Shown: positions 1 through 10,359, counted from the stretch's first letter. The stretch is DNA of 64,000 nt from Notamacropus eugenii (GCF_028372415.1 NC_092875.1:189749522-189813521), one strand, 5' to 3'. Notes: generated from the sequence alone by a model not told the origin. Numbers and translations: made by a program.

Positions 1-125
1 GGAGACGGGAATAACTGGCCGCTGAACGCCGGGTCCTACTTATAGCCGGGCTTAGCAGCATCTCTCCATAGGCTGGTAGGGAGTTTCCCGTAAAATGGAA
101 GGGCTGAGAGCTGCCACCTGCCGGC
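1..125. promoter_or_regulatory. Edge of a CpG-rich segment, possibly the flank of the STMND1 CpG island
   Basis: About seven CpG dinucleotides fall in the first 125 bases, five of them in the first 50. The following tens of kilobases are strongly CpG-depleted. The first coding exon of STMND1 is not found between here and the second exon at 11282, so the simplest reading is that promoter and exon 1 lie just left of the window and this is the downstream shoulder of their CpG island. No start codon, splice donor or core promoter element can be pinned here. Confidence 0.4.
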
Positions 126-196
126 TTACAGTGATTAAATATAACTGCAGCTTCACAAAACACTGTTTTCTCCATAGAAATCTCTCTAGATCCTAG

Positions 197-346
197 GGTC
201 ATAGATGTAGAGTTGGGATGGACCCCACAGGGCATCTAGGCCAACCTTCTTATTTTACAGATGAGTAAACTGAGGTCCTGGGAGGTTGCAATTTGCAGTT
301 CACACAGCTGGGTAAGCCTCAGGGGTAGAATGTGAACCTCAGACTT
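197..346 (-). repeat. MIR-type SINE fragment
   Basis: Read on the minus strand, the segment carries the MIR pattern. On the plus strand it shows the typical TTATTTTACAGATGAGTAAACTG and CACACAGCTGGGTAAG motifs in the expected order. It is old and diverged. Confidence 0.7.
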
Positions 347-1437
347 AATTGCTTTCTCCTTTATATGAAAGATAAATAAATTGGGATGGACTACGGAGAG
401 AGAATCTGGTGGAAATGTCAAAGGTAGCACTGCTTTTCCTTGCCCTCCCACAATTCCCAGGTTCACATTCTCAGATCCCCTTTTAGTTCACTAGAGAATG
501 GTCACAGTTAGGACTAGCCCTAGCTAAAAATCTGTAGTAGAAGAAAGTGACCTTCATGCTTCTTCTTGGGTAGTGAAAGATCATGGGGTGGAGTTAGAGG
601 ATCTACAGTAGTTTCAAATGCCAGCTTTGCTACTGATTTCCTGTAACTTGAAGCAAATTTACTTCACCTGTCTGGGCCTCATTTGCATCTATACAATGAA
701 ATAGTACCCTTAAGCTCTTACATGAATTTTTCTACCAGTATATTCCTGACCTAGGCTCCTTTCCCTTATAACTCTGCTAAGTAACTGAACCTAGTCTGAA
801 TAAACTAAGTTGAGCTGAAGTATTAGTGGCTGACATTTACCCTTTACCAGTTGGCATCTATATCTTAAAGTGTTCTATAATCGTCCTAAGGTGAGAAAGT
901 AATATGGGAAGTTGAGGAACTGTAATGTGACCTATTAATAAGAGTTATTTTTGGCAAGAGTATGTTTTACTGTCCTTCCAATATACCCAAGCAGGCAGCA
1001 GGTAGTAGGCAGGAATCTGGGCTTTCGTGGAAAGTAATAAGTGGGCACCCATAATACCCAGAGTTGCTTCCTTTAAAGGTATATGCAAAAGACAAATGCT
1101 ACAGGAATTAAAAACAAGTGTTACCCATTGGGCAGATTCAGATGCATAGCATTTGCTGTCCCCTCCTTTTCCCTGTAGTGATGGATCAGGGCTTAGTTTG
1201 AAGTCTGCATGAGCCTTATGTTCTGATATTCTTTGAATGTGGCACTCACTACCCAGGAAATAAAAGAATTGAACTGGAAAAGGCTGGTCTCAATGGGTTC
1301 TATAGAAATTAATTTTAATTCACTAATTTTAAACATGCACACATAGAACACTTTTCAGTTAAAGAGGTAGTAACACCACAAATAGCCAAAATGTGTCAGC
1401 ATTTTTTAAAAAATTAAGAATCTTTGTGATAGAGTCT
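347..1437. other. Presumed STMND1 intron 1, no feature recognised
   Basis: This is AT-rich single-copy-looking DNA with no long open frame, no splice-flanked coding segment and no clear repeat. A weak MIR-like patch lies around 600-720 (pattern TTACTTCACCTGTCTGGGCCTC). Nothing else is claimed. Confidence 0.5.
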
Positions 1438-1684
1438 GGGACACCGAGGTGGCACAGTAGAGTGACAGACCTGAAACTCAGGAAGACCTGAGTTCAAATT
1501 TGACCTCAGACACTTACTAACTGTGTGATCCTAGGAAAGTCACTTAACCTTGTTTGCCTTAGTTTCCTCATATGTAAAATGAGCTGGAGAAGGCAATTGT
1601 AAACCACTCTAGTATCTTGGTTGAGAAAACCCCAGATAGGGTCATAAAGAGTCAGACACAACTGAAAATAACTGATCAACAAAA
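1438..1684 (+). repeat. tRNA-headed marsupial SINE, full length
   Basis: It starts with a degraded GGTGGCACAGTAG A-box-like stretch, followed by a GAGTTCAAATTTG B-box-like stretch. The body reads GTGTGATCCTAGG..AGTCACTTAACC. The tail is the CAGACACAACTGAAAATAACTG type, ending CAACAAAA. The head implies a pol III origin in a tRNA-like gene. Confidence 0.85.
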
Positions 1685-1892
1685 TATAATACAGTCTGAT
1701 TTAGATTTTGTCAGACTGTGTAGAATGATTATTAGTAGCTTGTTTGACTCTTGGTAGGCTTTCTTTACTATGTCTTCCTCTCCTATATCTCTTGATATTT
1801 TTCATCCTCTGTTGATAATATTCTGGTAGAGAATAAATGGTACCTTGATGGTGGGCAAAACCAAATTGATACAAGAGAGACTTTAAAAATTT

Positions 1893-2440
1893 TGCATAAA
1901 GTTCTTATTGTGTAAAAGGCCCTATATTAGGCACTGGGAATAAAAAAAAAAACACGACAAGCCTTGTTCTCTTACATTCTTCTACAAGGATGCAACATTT
2001 AACAGATGACAATTTGAGGAGGAAAGAGGGAGTCCTAACAACAAAGGAAGCCAGGAAAGACTTCCTATAGGAGATGGTACATTAGCTGAGCCTTAAAGGG
2101 AGGCAGGAATTCTCTGAGGCAGAAGGCAAGAGGGAAGATAGGCTCTATATAGTAGTGGAAGATGGTGTACTAGATTGGGGTATAACAAATAGGTCACTTA
2201 GAGCAAACAAATGGAAATTATTTATAATTAGCTTGGAAAGGTAGGCTGAAGTCCTATTGTGAAGGGCTCTAAATGTCAAGCTGAGAAGCTCATATTTTTA
2301 TTATAGAGGCAAGAGGGAATTGTGTTAGTTTCTTGAGTAGGGGAGTGATATTGTCAGATTGTTTTAGGAAAATTATTTTGGTAGCTTTTGTGAAAGATGG
2401 ATTAGAAAGGGGAGAAGCTGGAAGCCAGGAAGCCAATGAG
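1893..2440 (-). repeat. LINE L2 fragment
   Basis: Minus-strand L2 3' region. On the plus strand the order is TAGGCACTGGGAATA, GGAAGCCAGGAAAGACTTCC, GGCTCTAAATGTCAAGCTGAG, AGTAGGGGAGTGATATTGTCAG and GAAGCCAGGAAGCC. These are reverse complements of conserved L2 segments in the right order. It is old and has no usable open frame. Confidence 0.75.
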
Positions 2441-2538
2441 ATATAAGGGCCTGAAACAATGATTATAGCAATAATTGAACTTTAATTTTTAAATGTCCTG
2501 ACAATTTCTTTCTATATTCTAGTCTATTCTATATTCTC

Positions 2539-2632
2539 CAGGGGTGGGGAACCTGAGGCCTTGAGGCCTAAAGGGCTGCACTTGAGGACCTAGAAGGCCA
2601 CATGTGGCCTCAAGGCCTCAGGTTCCCCACCC
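2539..2632. mobile_element. Small hAT (Charlie-like) MITE with inverted termini
   Basis: The left end GGGGTGGGGAACCTGAGGCC is answered at the right end by GGCCTCAGGTTCCCCACCC, making a near-perfect inverted repeat around a ~45 bp core. It has no coding capacity. A second, more decayed copy is at 27143-27245. An 8 bp target-site duplication is not clear. The family assignment to hAT is from memory of this terminal sequence in marsupial genomes. Confidence 0.7.
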
Positions 2633-2642
2633 ATCTAGCCTG

Positions 2643-2780
2643 TTCATACATACATACATACATTCATATACATATAAACATATATATACACATATGTGTA
2701 TCTATATTTATCTGTATATATCTATATCTATGTATATGTCTCTGTATGTCTATGTATGTATGTATACACACACACACACT
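2643..2780. repeat. Microsatellite (ATAC/TATG/CA mixed)
   Basis: A long tract of CATACATACATA changes into ATATAC, TCTATA and TGTATG units and finally (CA)n. It directly abuts the hAT MITE at 2539-2632. Open frames seen here are periodic artefacts. Confidence 0.9.
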
Positions 2781-3998
2781 TTTTTTTGATGGGAGGTTAG
2801 GAGGTGGAGGGGGGCAAATACTCAAATCTTGGATCTTATTCCAGGAGAGGCCAGTATGCCGGTTTGTATGCCAGTACAGATCTGCCATACCTCAGTTGCC
2901 TACATAAATGCATAGACTCTAGAGAAGCACACTTATTAGAAATTCAGCATTTCAACTGTGCCTTAAAAATGAGTCAATATGAGCATATTTCCTCACATGA
3001 AGTATCTTTTTTTTAACTATATGACTTTAAAATATTCTGAATAAGACTTGGTAAGACCTGTTTACATGCTTTCTCTTCACTCTTGCCTAAGTCTGAAGTG
3101 AAGAGAAGGAACTGTAATGGAATAACGCATGATGTGCAATAAAGCATCTGAAACTCTTCTCGGTGGGAGAATTGTACTTTTCCTGCATGCATAATTCAAA
3201 GGTTACCTAATAAATTTTCTGAACATTGATAAGAATAACCTTTGGTGTTGGCAGGGGGTGGACTAAATTACTTTTAAATATCTATTTGTGCCTGAGAACT
3301 CATTTCTGGATGAATTTATGAAACTATATATTTTTACTTACTAAAATTAAGCTATTTTTTAAAAATCAAGTTTTGAAACAAAATTTACCCTCTCTTGTAT
3401 TTCGAGGTGTATTTTCAGCTATTATTAAATCCACTTACAAACTATCATTATTATTTGATTTGGGGGTACCAATCAGCTCCCCCAAGCTTTAGGAAATAAT
3501 TTCCTCTAGGCTGCATAGAAAACTCTTGCTTCTCCAAAGACTTAGAAAGGTGTTTAGAGAGCAATTTCAGGCTTCCTACAACCATTGTTTTGGATTCCAC
3601 ATGACAACTCTAAATACTCGTTAACTTAAAAGTCATGACTTTTCAGTATCACAACTAGAAATAAAAGCATCCTACCCGAAGAAAGATATATATGACAATA
3701 AATTCAGGCAAAGTATTCCTAGTAACCCCATTAACACCTGCCCCCTCTCCTTCCCCTTCTCTCATGGGAATAGAAGCATAAATCAGGATTCAGATTAGGA
3801 TTCACACCTATTCAATTTCAAATACATTATTCTTTTCTAAGAAAGGTAGGTAAAATCAAATGGAAATAAGATATGAAAAAAATGGACTCTATGTTCCTTA
3901 GTACAAAAATGTATACTTTTTCTCTACTCCTACCAAAAATGTTCACTACCTAAAATGCAGATAAACTGATTATTGGGATGAAAATGCAAATTCTTTGC
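2781..3998. other. Intron, no feature recognised
   Basis: AT-rich DNA with no repeat or exon I can name. A stretch around 3100-3250 has more mixed composition (TGCATGCATAATTCAAAGG..) and could be conserved non-coding sequence, but nothing in the bases proves this. Confidence 0.45.
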
Positions 3999-4142
3999 AT
4001 ATATATATATGTATATATACATATATACCTATATTTTGCATGTAAATGTGTATCTATGGCTATGTGTGAATATGTATCTACATATGCATATGTACATGTA
4101 TATGTACATATACATGCATGCATGTATACATCTATAAATACA
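3999..4142. repeat. AT/ATGTAC-rich microsatellite
   Basis: Alternating ATATAT, GTATATATAC, ATGTACATATAC and TGCATGCATG blocks. It ends exactly where the 3' end of the 7SL pseudogene begins, so it may have grown from that element's A-rich tail. Confidence 0.85.
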
Positions 4143-4435
4143 TACTAGGTTTCCCTATCTCATCTAGTAAGAAGTATAGTGGCCACTCCTTGGTCTGATT
4201 CCACTATCAGCCCAGGAACTTTGACCCATGCCATTTTTCAAACCTGGGTGATTTATCTCTCCTTAGACAGTCTCACGGCCCCTTACTCCTAGAGGCTTAC
4301 CATATTGGTATCAGACTTAGTGTAAACACTTGATCAGCTTAGCTCACTGCAGCTCAGAAGTCCTGTACTCGAATGGTCTGCCACCCTCATCTTCCCCAGT
4401 AGCAGAGATTATAGGCATGCAGCACCATGCCCAGT
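4143..4435 (-). pseudogene. RN7SL pseudogene: Full-length 7SL (SRP RNA) pseudogene
   Basis: The reverse complement of this ~293 bp segment can be followed along the whole ~300 nt 7SL RNA. It has an Alu-domain start resembling GGGCATGGTGCTGCATGCC and CTGCTACTGGGGAAGATGAGG, then AGCTGCAGTGAGCTA. The 7SL-specific S-domain middle follows (ACACTAAGTCTGATACCAAT, then CCTAAGGAGAG-like and CAGGTTTGAAAAATGGCA), and then the second Alu arm near AGTGGCCACTATACTTC. Because the S domain is present, this is a copy of 7SL RNA itself and not an Alu-type SINE. Many substitutions, including in the conserved loops, make function unlikely. The downstream side is an AT microsatellite in place of a clean A-tail. 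Confidence 0.85.
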
Positions 4436-4499
4436 TTCCATAAATTAAAAAGATAAGTTTTTCTCTCCAAATTACTGACAGGCAAAGATGGAACCAATG

Positions 4500-5022
4500 T
4501 ATTTCAGAATCACAGAAACTTGGAGTTAGAAGAAACCGCAGTGATTATGGAATCCAATAAAAATCCTCTATAGTATCCCCTTCAAATCACTGGTCATTCA
4601 TCTTCCACTTGAAGACTTGTAGTAGAGAAAGAATAAATATTTATATAAATATGTATGTGCCAGGCACTGTGCTAAGCGATTTACAAACATCTTCTCATTT
4701 GATCCTCACACCAACCCTGGGAGGTAGGTATTATTATTATCTCCATTTTATAAATGAAAAAACTGAGGCAATCAGAGGTTAAGTGAGTTGCCCAGAGTCA
4801 CACTGCTAATAAGTGTCTGAGGCTGAATTTGAATTCAAGTCTTCCTGATGCCAGGCCCAAGGTTCTTCTATTCACTGAGCCAACCCATCACCTCTGGAGG
4901 CAGCCCATTATGATTTGGAAATACTGCAAATTTTACCAAATTTTTTACTTGAAATCTACCTCTAAAATTCCTTCTTTTCCAATGCAGTTCAACCAGACAA
5001 TAATAAAGTACCAACTATGATG
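4500..5022 (-). repeat. CR1/L3-type LINE 3' fragment, split by a MIR-like SINE
   Basis: 4501-4632 and 4893-4995 together match the antisense CR1/L3 3' pattern: TCAGAATCACAGAAACTTGGAGTTAG, then CACTTGAAGACTTGTAG, then CTCTGGAGGCAGCCCATT after the interruption. The interrupting unit at 4632-4892 is a minus-strand MIR-like SINE (GTGCCAGGCACTGTGCTAAG .. ATAAATGAAAAAACTGAGGC .. AGTCACACTGCTAATAAGTG). The MIR is therefore the younger of the two. Confidence 0.6.
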
Positions 5023-5385
5023 TACAAGGGGCAGCTAGGTGGCATAATTGATAAAGAGTACTAGGCCTGGAGTCAGGAAAGCTCACCTTCACGAGTTCAA
5101 ATCTGGCCTCAGACACTAGCTATGTGACCCCAGGCAACTCACTTAACCCTATTTGCCTCAGTTTCTTCATACATAAAATGAGCTGGACAAGGAAATGGCA
5201 AACCACTCCAGTATCTTTGCCAATAAAACCCCAAATGGTGTCATGAAGAATCAGACATGTCTAAAATGACTGAACAACAACTTGATGAACAAGGTGCTGT
5301 GTTAAGCCCCCAAAAGAGAAAAGACAAAGAAGTAGTTCCTATACTCAGAACAGCTTACATTCCACTACATTTTTTCTACTCATTC
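4998..5385 (-). repeat. L2-like 3' end split by a SINE
   Basis: AATAAAGTACCAACTATG before and ACAAGGTGCTGTGTTAAGCC after the SINE at 5028-5280 form one L2-type minus-strand terminus (TTATTAAGTACCTACTATG..GGTGCTGTGTTAAGC). The duplicated target around the SINE supports the split. Confidence 0.55.
5028..5280 (+). repeat. tRNA-headed marsupial SINE, full length with target-site duplication
   Basis: It begins GGGGCAGCTAGGTGGCATAA and contains GAGTTCAAATCTGGCCTCAG (B-box region). The middle reads AATGGCAAACCACTCCAG and GGTGTCATGAAGAATCAGAC, and it ends TGACTGAACAACAAC. The flanks TGATGTACAAGG and TGATGAACAAGG are a 12 bp duplication with one mismatch. Confidence 0.9.
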
Positions 5386-5489
5386 GCTCTGGGACAAATT
5401 AGAACAAATGTAAGTCTACTTCCTCCTTCCTGGGAGAATCCATCAAAAGATGAAGCTAAACAAAAGGTATCTTTCCTCACTCAAATGCT

Positions 5490-5890
5490 CACTCAAGTCA
5501 TGGAATCACAGTGTAGCTCTGTAGTCCAACTCATATCCAACAAGCTTCTCCACTATACCATATCTGACAAGTGGTCATCCAGTTCCCTCTTGAAGATCTC
5601 CAAAAAGAGGGAATCTTTCACCTCTCCAGACAGTCCATTGTACCTTTGGACAACTCTAGTCATCAGGAAGTTTTTCCTGACATCTTCCTTCCTTCTTTAT
5701 CCTTGTGTTTTAGACCAAACAGAACAAGGCAAATTCCTTTTCTGAATGACTTCCCTTCAAATACTTGAAAACAACTATTATGTTGCACTCTTCCCTCTAT
5801 CTTTTCTCTCCATGCTAAACACCCCCACTTTCTTCATCTAATCCTCCCTTTATTGTATCCAGTGATGGTTTTTATTGCTTCCATAGTAAG
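5490..5890 (-). repeat. CR1/L3-type LINE 3' fragment
   Basis: The plus strand shows the classic antisense order: CATGGAATCACAGTGTAGC, TCTGACAAGTGGTCATCCAG, CCTCTTGAAGATCTCC, CATCAGGAAGTTTTTCCTGAC, TTCAAATACTTGAAAACAAC, CATGCTAAACACCCCC. A 162-residue plus-strand open frame over 5257-5745 is antisense to this LINE and is not a gene. Confidence 0.7.
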
Positions 5891-6197
5891 GACTTTTAAA
5901 ACTTTGTTTAATGTCTTTGGTTAATTCAGTAGAGGTAATCTCACCTGATAAAGGTATCAAGGTATAAGCATCTTGTTAGTTACTTTGAATGAGGTAGGGT
6001 GATTGACACAAAAGAATCCCATCTCTACATGCAGGTGGCTCAGGAATGAAAAGTATGGGTAGCTTATCCTGAAAAATGGATGCTCCACCTTGAGAGTCAG
6101 TAAAAGGTTTATTTGATTGAATGATTTTTTTCCTCCTCTCTTAGGTTTTTGGTTAGGGGTTGCTCAGATGAGGTAGGGGAAGGAGCAGGGCTGTGGA

Positions 6198-6425
6198 GTC
6201 CTTAACTTTAAAGATCCCAAGGTCATCTACAACATCTTGGACCATCACTAGTCATCTTGACTTTCGCCTAGCTACTGGACTTTGATGACTGATAGATAGA
6301 GTGAGGTTAATGACTGTGCAACTCTGCCTCACTTAAATCCAGTTCACACACAAGTTAAGACATCACCCTGTGATATCATTGGTCCTTTTGGAAAATGAAA
6401 GGGAAAAAACAGCAACAACATTAAT
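6198..6425 (+). repeat. RTE-tailed SINE fragment, headless
   Basis: AAGATCCCAAGGTCATCTAC, TAGCTACTGGACTTTGATGA, CTGCCTCACTTAAATCCAG and CATTGGTCCTTTTGGAAAATG appear in the order seen in the other RTE-tailed SINEs of this window. It ends in an AACAGCAACAACA tail. Confidence 0.75.
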
Positions 6426-6435
6426 ATAACACAGT

Positions 6436-6642
6436 ATGACACAAATTCCAGCCTTTCACCATTGCTCTGCTCTGGACAACCTCCAGTTTCTAAGAACAGA
6501 AAATCAGCTAATAGATTTACTTATATTGAAAATTTGTCACCATTTTCACAATTTAAATACTACAGAAATGCAGTTTATCAATGTTCTTTCTAAAATGTGG
6601 CATGTAGAACTCAATATACCAGTTAGGGAAGGACAGGGTAGA

Positions 6643-6719
<77 letters not shown>

Positions 6720-7010
6720 CATCACATCCTTATTATTTCTGGAAGCTAAGCTCTTTAAATAGCCTAGAGAAGCAGACTTTTTTCTTCTTCTTCAGAATAA
6801 ATAATTCCAGTCCCTTCAATTGAATGTCAAATGCAATGAGATTCAGTTGTCACCGTCCTGCTTGAACTCTTCTGAACACATCCATGTTTGCCAATATCCT
6901 TCCTAAGACAGGGTCTGTTGAGTGCAGAGATGGATGAATTATCACCTCCTTCATTTTGGATACTAGGCTTTCATTGATACCCTTTGGAAAAGGTTAGCCC
7001 CCTTACATTA
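6436..7010 (-). repeat. CR1/L3-type LINE fragments around a GA microsatellite
   Basis: 6436-6630 (GCTCTGGACAACCTCCAGTT, TTTCTAAAATGTGGCATG, AGAACTCAATATACCAG) and 6785-7010 (TCCTTCCTAAGACAGGGTC .. ATTATCACCTCCTTCATTTTGG) are antisense CR1/L3 pieces. The intervening (GA)n tract occupies 6640-6717. Confidence 0.55.
6640..6717. repeat. (GA)n microsatellite
   Basis: About 78 bases of nearly pure GA, with one AAAG interruption near the right end. It is likely length-polymorphic. Confidence 0.95.
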
Positions 7011-7835
7011 GAAATATTGGTTATTTTTTAAGGGTTTTAATTCTTACCTTGAGCTTTGTTAGGAGATAAGGCATTTCAGGCATCCTCTCCATATCCCAAG
7101 TTTGAGAGTACGAAGGCCTGACTTCTGGCTGTGGAAACTGCATGTCACTCCCATTTTCTTACCAAAGCTGAAATTCCCCTATCTGTTCAAACTCAATATT
7201 GTTGCCTTTAACACCTCTCAGAGGCAGATAGAAGGTGAAAGAATGTTCATTCTTGCTGGCAAAACTGGATAAGAACCCATGATCCCACAATCCTAAGAAT
7301 TCTAGTTTATGACATGAAGATGTCATGAATATTTGGTATTTATGACATAATTTTGAGCTACTTCATAACAGGCAGGAGGAAATGTTAATTCTCAGCAGTA
7401 GTTTTGACATGTTTTAGAAATGTGGCTTTTTAGCCCTAAAGTGTTCAAGTTTGGTCTCAATTTGAATCCATTCTTTTAATTAAGTCTTGATTTTCAATTA
7501 AGATTTTTTTTTCATTCTACACTTAGAAATGCTAAACTTCATGATTTCTAATTAGTTCTTAAGGGAGGTTTTGCTTTGCTAGGTATACAAAATGATAGGT
7601 CTGAAAAGCTAATGAACAGCCCCTCCACCTCCGGTCCCCAGTGATGCAGGGACAATCTTTCTCTTACAAAGGATATCTGCAGGGAATGAACAGCATACTT
7701 GGCTTTCTTGCTTCCATTCATTTTAAAATTAACCCTACCCAGTCTCTGCCTCCATTAAAAAGGGCTCTCTTTCATTTTTGTTTGTTTTGTTTTTTTATAA
7801 ATTACAGCTCATACATCTCCTTTCTTCTTTGAAAT
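7011..7835. other. Intron, no feature recognised
   Basis: AT-rich DNA with no named repeat and no exon-like open frame with splice sites. Confidence 0.45.
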
Positions 7836-7848
7836 AATGGGAATATTT

Positions 7849-8156
7849 GGGGCAGCTAGGAGGTGCAGTGGGTAGAGCACCAGTGCAGGAGTCAGGAGCA
7901 CCTGAGTTCAAATCTCACCTCAGACATTTTTACATTCACTAGCTGTGTGACCTTGGGCAAGTCACTTAACCCCAACTGCCTCATCCTGGGTCATCTCCAG
8001 TCATTCTGATGAATATCTGGTCACTGGATTCAGATGATTCTGGAGGAGAAGTGAGGCTGGTGACCTGCACAGCCCTCCCTCACTCAAAACAAAGTCAAGT
8101 TATGTCGTTATTTCTCTGATGGCATGGTCTTCTTCAACAACGAAAGATGAACACAC
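7849..8156 (+). repeat. RTE-tailed composite SINE, full length
   Basis: The tRNA-like head (GGGGCAGCTAGGAGGTGCAG, GAGTTCAAATCTCACCTCAG, CACTAGCTGTGTGACCTTGG) is joined to a body and tail typical of marsupial RTE (GAGGCTGGTGACCTGCACAG, GATGGCATGGTCTTCTTC). The flanks AATGGGAATATTTG and AATGGGGAACGTTTG resemble a decayed ~14 bp target-site duplication. Confidence 0.88.
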
Positions 8157-8278
8157 AATGGGGAACGTTTGTTCAGTTTTCAGGGATGTGCTGGTAAATG
8201 TTTAACAACTGCCTCTCTGGTGGGAAATGTACCTATGACACACTTTTAAATATAATCTGTACTGTTAACCTACACTGA

Positions 8279-8446
8279 AGGCAGCTAGATGGTTTAGTGG
8301 ATAGAGTATAGGGCCTGGAGTCAGAAAGACCTGAGTTCAAATGTCACCCTCAAACACTCACTAGCTGAGTGACCCTGGGTAAATCACTTAACTTCTATTT
8401 ACCTTAGAGGCAGCTAGATGGCTCAGTGAATAGAGCACTTAGCCTG
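8279..8446 (+). repeat. Two tandem tRNA-headed SINE fragments
   Basis: 8279-8406 is a SINE head and middle (GGCAGCTAGATGGTTTAGTG, GAGTTCAAATGTCACC, CACTAGCTGAGTGACCCTGG). It is followed directly by a second head at 8407-8446 (GGCAGCTAGATGGCTCAGTG). Neither has its own tail. A tail of this SINE type recurs at 8976-9112. Confidence 0.75.
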
Positions 8447-8634
8447 GAATGTTGTTTTTAACCACTTTTTGTGTCATGCATGACTTTTGGCAGTCTGGTA
8501 AAACTTAAGCTCAGAATATTTTAAATGCATAAAATAAAATATGTAAGATTACAAAGAAAATCAGTTATATTAAAATACAGTTGTCAAAATATCAAAAACA
8601 AAAGCCAAGTTGGCAGACCCCAGATTAAGAAACC
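8446..8634. mobile_element. hAT-like MITE
   Basis: The segment begins near GTTTTTAACCACTTTTTGTG and ends CAGACCCCAGATTAAGAAAC. The outer bases GTTTTTAACC and the complement of GATTAAGAAAC form an imperfect inverted repeat, and the interior is non-coding and AT-rich. I assign it to a non-autonomous hAT family by resemblance only. Confidence 0.5.
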
Positions 8635-8975
8635 TTCTCTGAGGAAGCTGTTTGGAATGCCCAAGAAGTTAGTCTTGCCAGGGTCACATAACCAGAATGT
8701 CTGTATCAGAGGCAGGATGTGAATCCAACTTTTCCTATCTTTAAATTCGGTTCTCTATGTACTATTCTAACTTATTTTGTCTAGAAACAAACAAAAAACA
8801 CCAGAAATAATGATCAGATTTGGGTTCAAATGCCTTAAACAAGAGCTGTGTCACCATGGGCAGGTTATTTCTGTCTACGTCTCTGAGCCAATTTCTCTCT
8901 GTGGAAAATGAAGCAGATGCATTCACATCAGTAGGGCTGTGGTGGGGTGGAAATTGAGAGAATAATTTGATCAAC

Positions 8976-9112
8976 ACACAGCTGTGTCATCCTGGGCAAG
9001 TCACTTAACCTGTCTGACCTGCTAGAGAAGGAAACCCGGTAAACCACTCTAGTATTTGTGTCAAGAAACCCCATCCAGGGTCGTGAAGAGTTGGACTTGA
9101 CTAAACATTAAT
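8976..9112 (+). repeat. SINE tail fragment
   Basis: ACAGCTGTGTCATCCTGGGC, AGTCACTTAACC, GTAAACCACTCTAGTATTTG and GTCGTGAAGAGTTGGACTTG are the middle and tail of the tRNA-headed SINE seen at 5028 and elsewhere. Confidence 0.75.
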
Positions 9113-9290
9113 CCACATTATTATGTTCTTGTTCACTTTTTAAAGTCTAGACAACCAAGAAAACAATAAACCAAACTCTGATTCAAAGTGTTTGTTGATC
9201 TCAGAAGAGTAAATGCTCATACTGAACATTTAACAATTGTCTCTCAAGCTAGTTTGAGCTGCCTCAAGCAGGTTCCAGTAGAGCCCAGGC

Positions 9291-9886
9291 AGTATTTATA
9301 CCTGTGGGCTGGGGAGAGGGGAAAGAAAGAAGGGGAAAGGAAAAAGAAACTGAAACTCAGACAAACACAAAAAGACAGGTGTAGGGAGAAGGAAGGCAGC
9401 TGACAGACCACTTCATCCTTGTTCCTGTTCTTAAGTTTTATGAAGGAACTCCACTGGGAAGGTGCCCCCTACTGTAACTCATTCCATGGCTCACAGAAAT
9501 CTCTGCTTGACTTGGGCCATGTCCAAAAATATATTTCTCATTCTGAGTTTTAGACCCATCCTCCCTCTGGGAGAAGGTAGTTGACAAGTTTAATCGACAG
9601 TCTTCTGGAATTGTTTATCATTACGCTGATCAGTAAAGTTTTTCAAAGTCATTTTTATCTATAATATTGTCATTGAATATGTGTGTGTTTGTACATATGC
9701 GTGTGTTAGCGTTTAAGTTATTTTTATTAGTGAGACTTTTAAAATGGAGGAGGAGATGGGATAGGCAAGCTTGCTGTCCCTATTGGTAAAAAAAAAAAAA
9801 AAAAGCTACTGGTTTATTTTGTCATGGATCTCATAGTCACCCAGGGAAACATGATCCTTGAAGACTGTGCACCATTTGTTCAGTAT
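9291..9886. other. Intron with a probable CR1/L3 fragment
   Basis: 9410-9600 has CR1/L3-like antisense phrases (AACTCATTCCATGGCTCAC, TTCTCATTCTGAGTTTTAGACC). The rest, including a (TG)-rich patch near 9678-9705 and an A16 tract near 9788, is unassigned. Confidence 0.4.
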
Positions 9887-10279
9887 TGTGATGAGTAAAA
9901 AGGTTGGAGAGATGTAGTTTCTGGGTAATTTAATCATTTTATTAATAGGGCCAGCATGTTATTAATAAATGGATAGTCATTTGGCCTTCTCTCTTAGACC
10001 CAAGATGATTGTGGCACTGGCTTAGAGCCTATATGTTCTTTTTGGAAGAGGGATGGCAATCAGCTCTGATTGGCTAACGCAATGGGAGGTGGGCTATATT
10101 AAAATGAGAGGCTGAGAGTGACATCATGCCACCCTTGGGCGGAGAGTCTCCCTTTACCCCCTAATCTAATCAAATAATTCAATTCCACTCAAACCTGGAC
10201 AGTACACAATGGGCTTCCCCACCTTAGATTAAATTCATTGTAAGGTGGGGTAGGGAAAATTAATTCAATCTCATTAACA
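9887..10279 (-). mobile_element. Solo LTR, family B copy 3 (endogenous retrovirus-like)
   Basis: The termini are TGTGATGAG at the left and CTCATTAACA at the right. On the minus strand the order is 5' TG, a CCAAT box (complement of ATTGG at 10069-10073), a TATA-like CATATAGG (10027-10035) and AATAAA (complement at 9938-9943) near the 3' end. Copies at 14098, 37408 and 40888 align along their length. No flanking retroviral gene is present. A target-site duplication is not readable. Confidence 0.65.
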
Positions 10280-10359
10280 ATAACGTACTTCTAAAGACTG
10301 AACTTCTTACTTTTTAAAATCAGGACTTTAGAAGAAGGGGAGAACTCTGGATCTCCTCA

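Larger units (their letters stand above)
8181..9290 (+). repeat. Dispersed repeat A, copy 1, split by an ~840 bp nested block
   Basis: The left part is 8181-8271 (GGGATGTGCTGGTAAATGTT, ACACTTTTAAATATAATCTG). The right part is 9114-9290 (TTTTTAAAGTCTAGACAACC, GAGTAAATGCTCATACTGAA, TTTAACAATTGTCTCTCAAG). The uninterrupted order is seen in the copy at 38262-38490. The inserted block 8272-9113 holds SINE pieces (8279-8406, 8407-8446, 8976-9112), a hAT-like MITE (8446-8634) and two MIR scraps (8640-8770 minus, 8808-8925 plus). The class of repeat A is unknown to me. It has no coding capacity. Confidence 0.6.

Noticed and set aside
2602..2907. Overlapping ~100-codon frames rich in Ile/Tyr/His
   Set aside because: They are produced by the ATAC/TATG microsatellite and the hAT MITE.
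5028..5100. tRNA-like sequences at the heads of many repeats
   Set aside because: They carry A- and B-box-like motifs but no cloverleaf fold. They are SINE heads and not tRNA genes.
5257..5745. 162-codon plus-strand open frame
   Set aside because: It crosses a SINE tail, an L2 end and the antisense strand of a CR1/L3 LINE. It has no domain, no splice context and no known relative.
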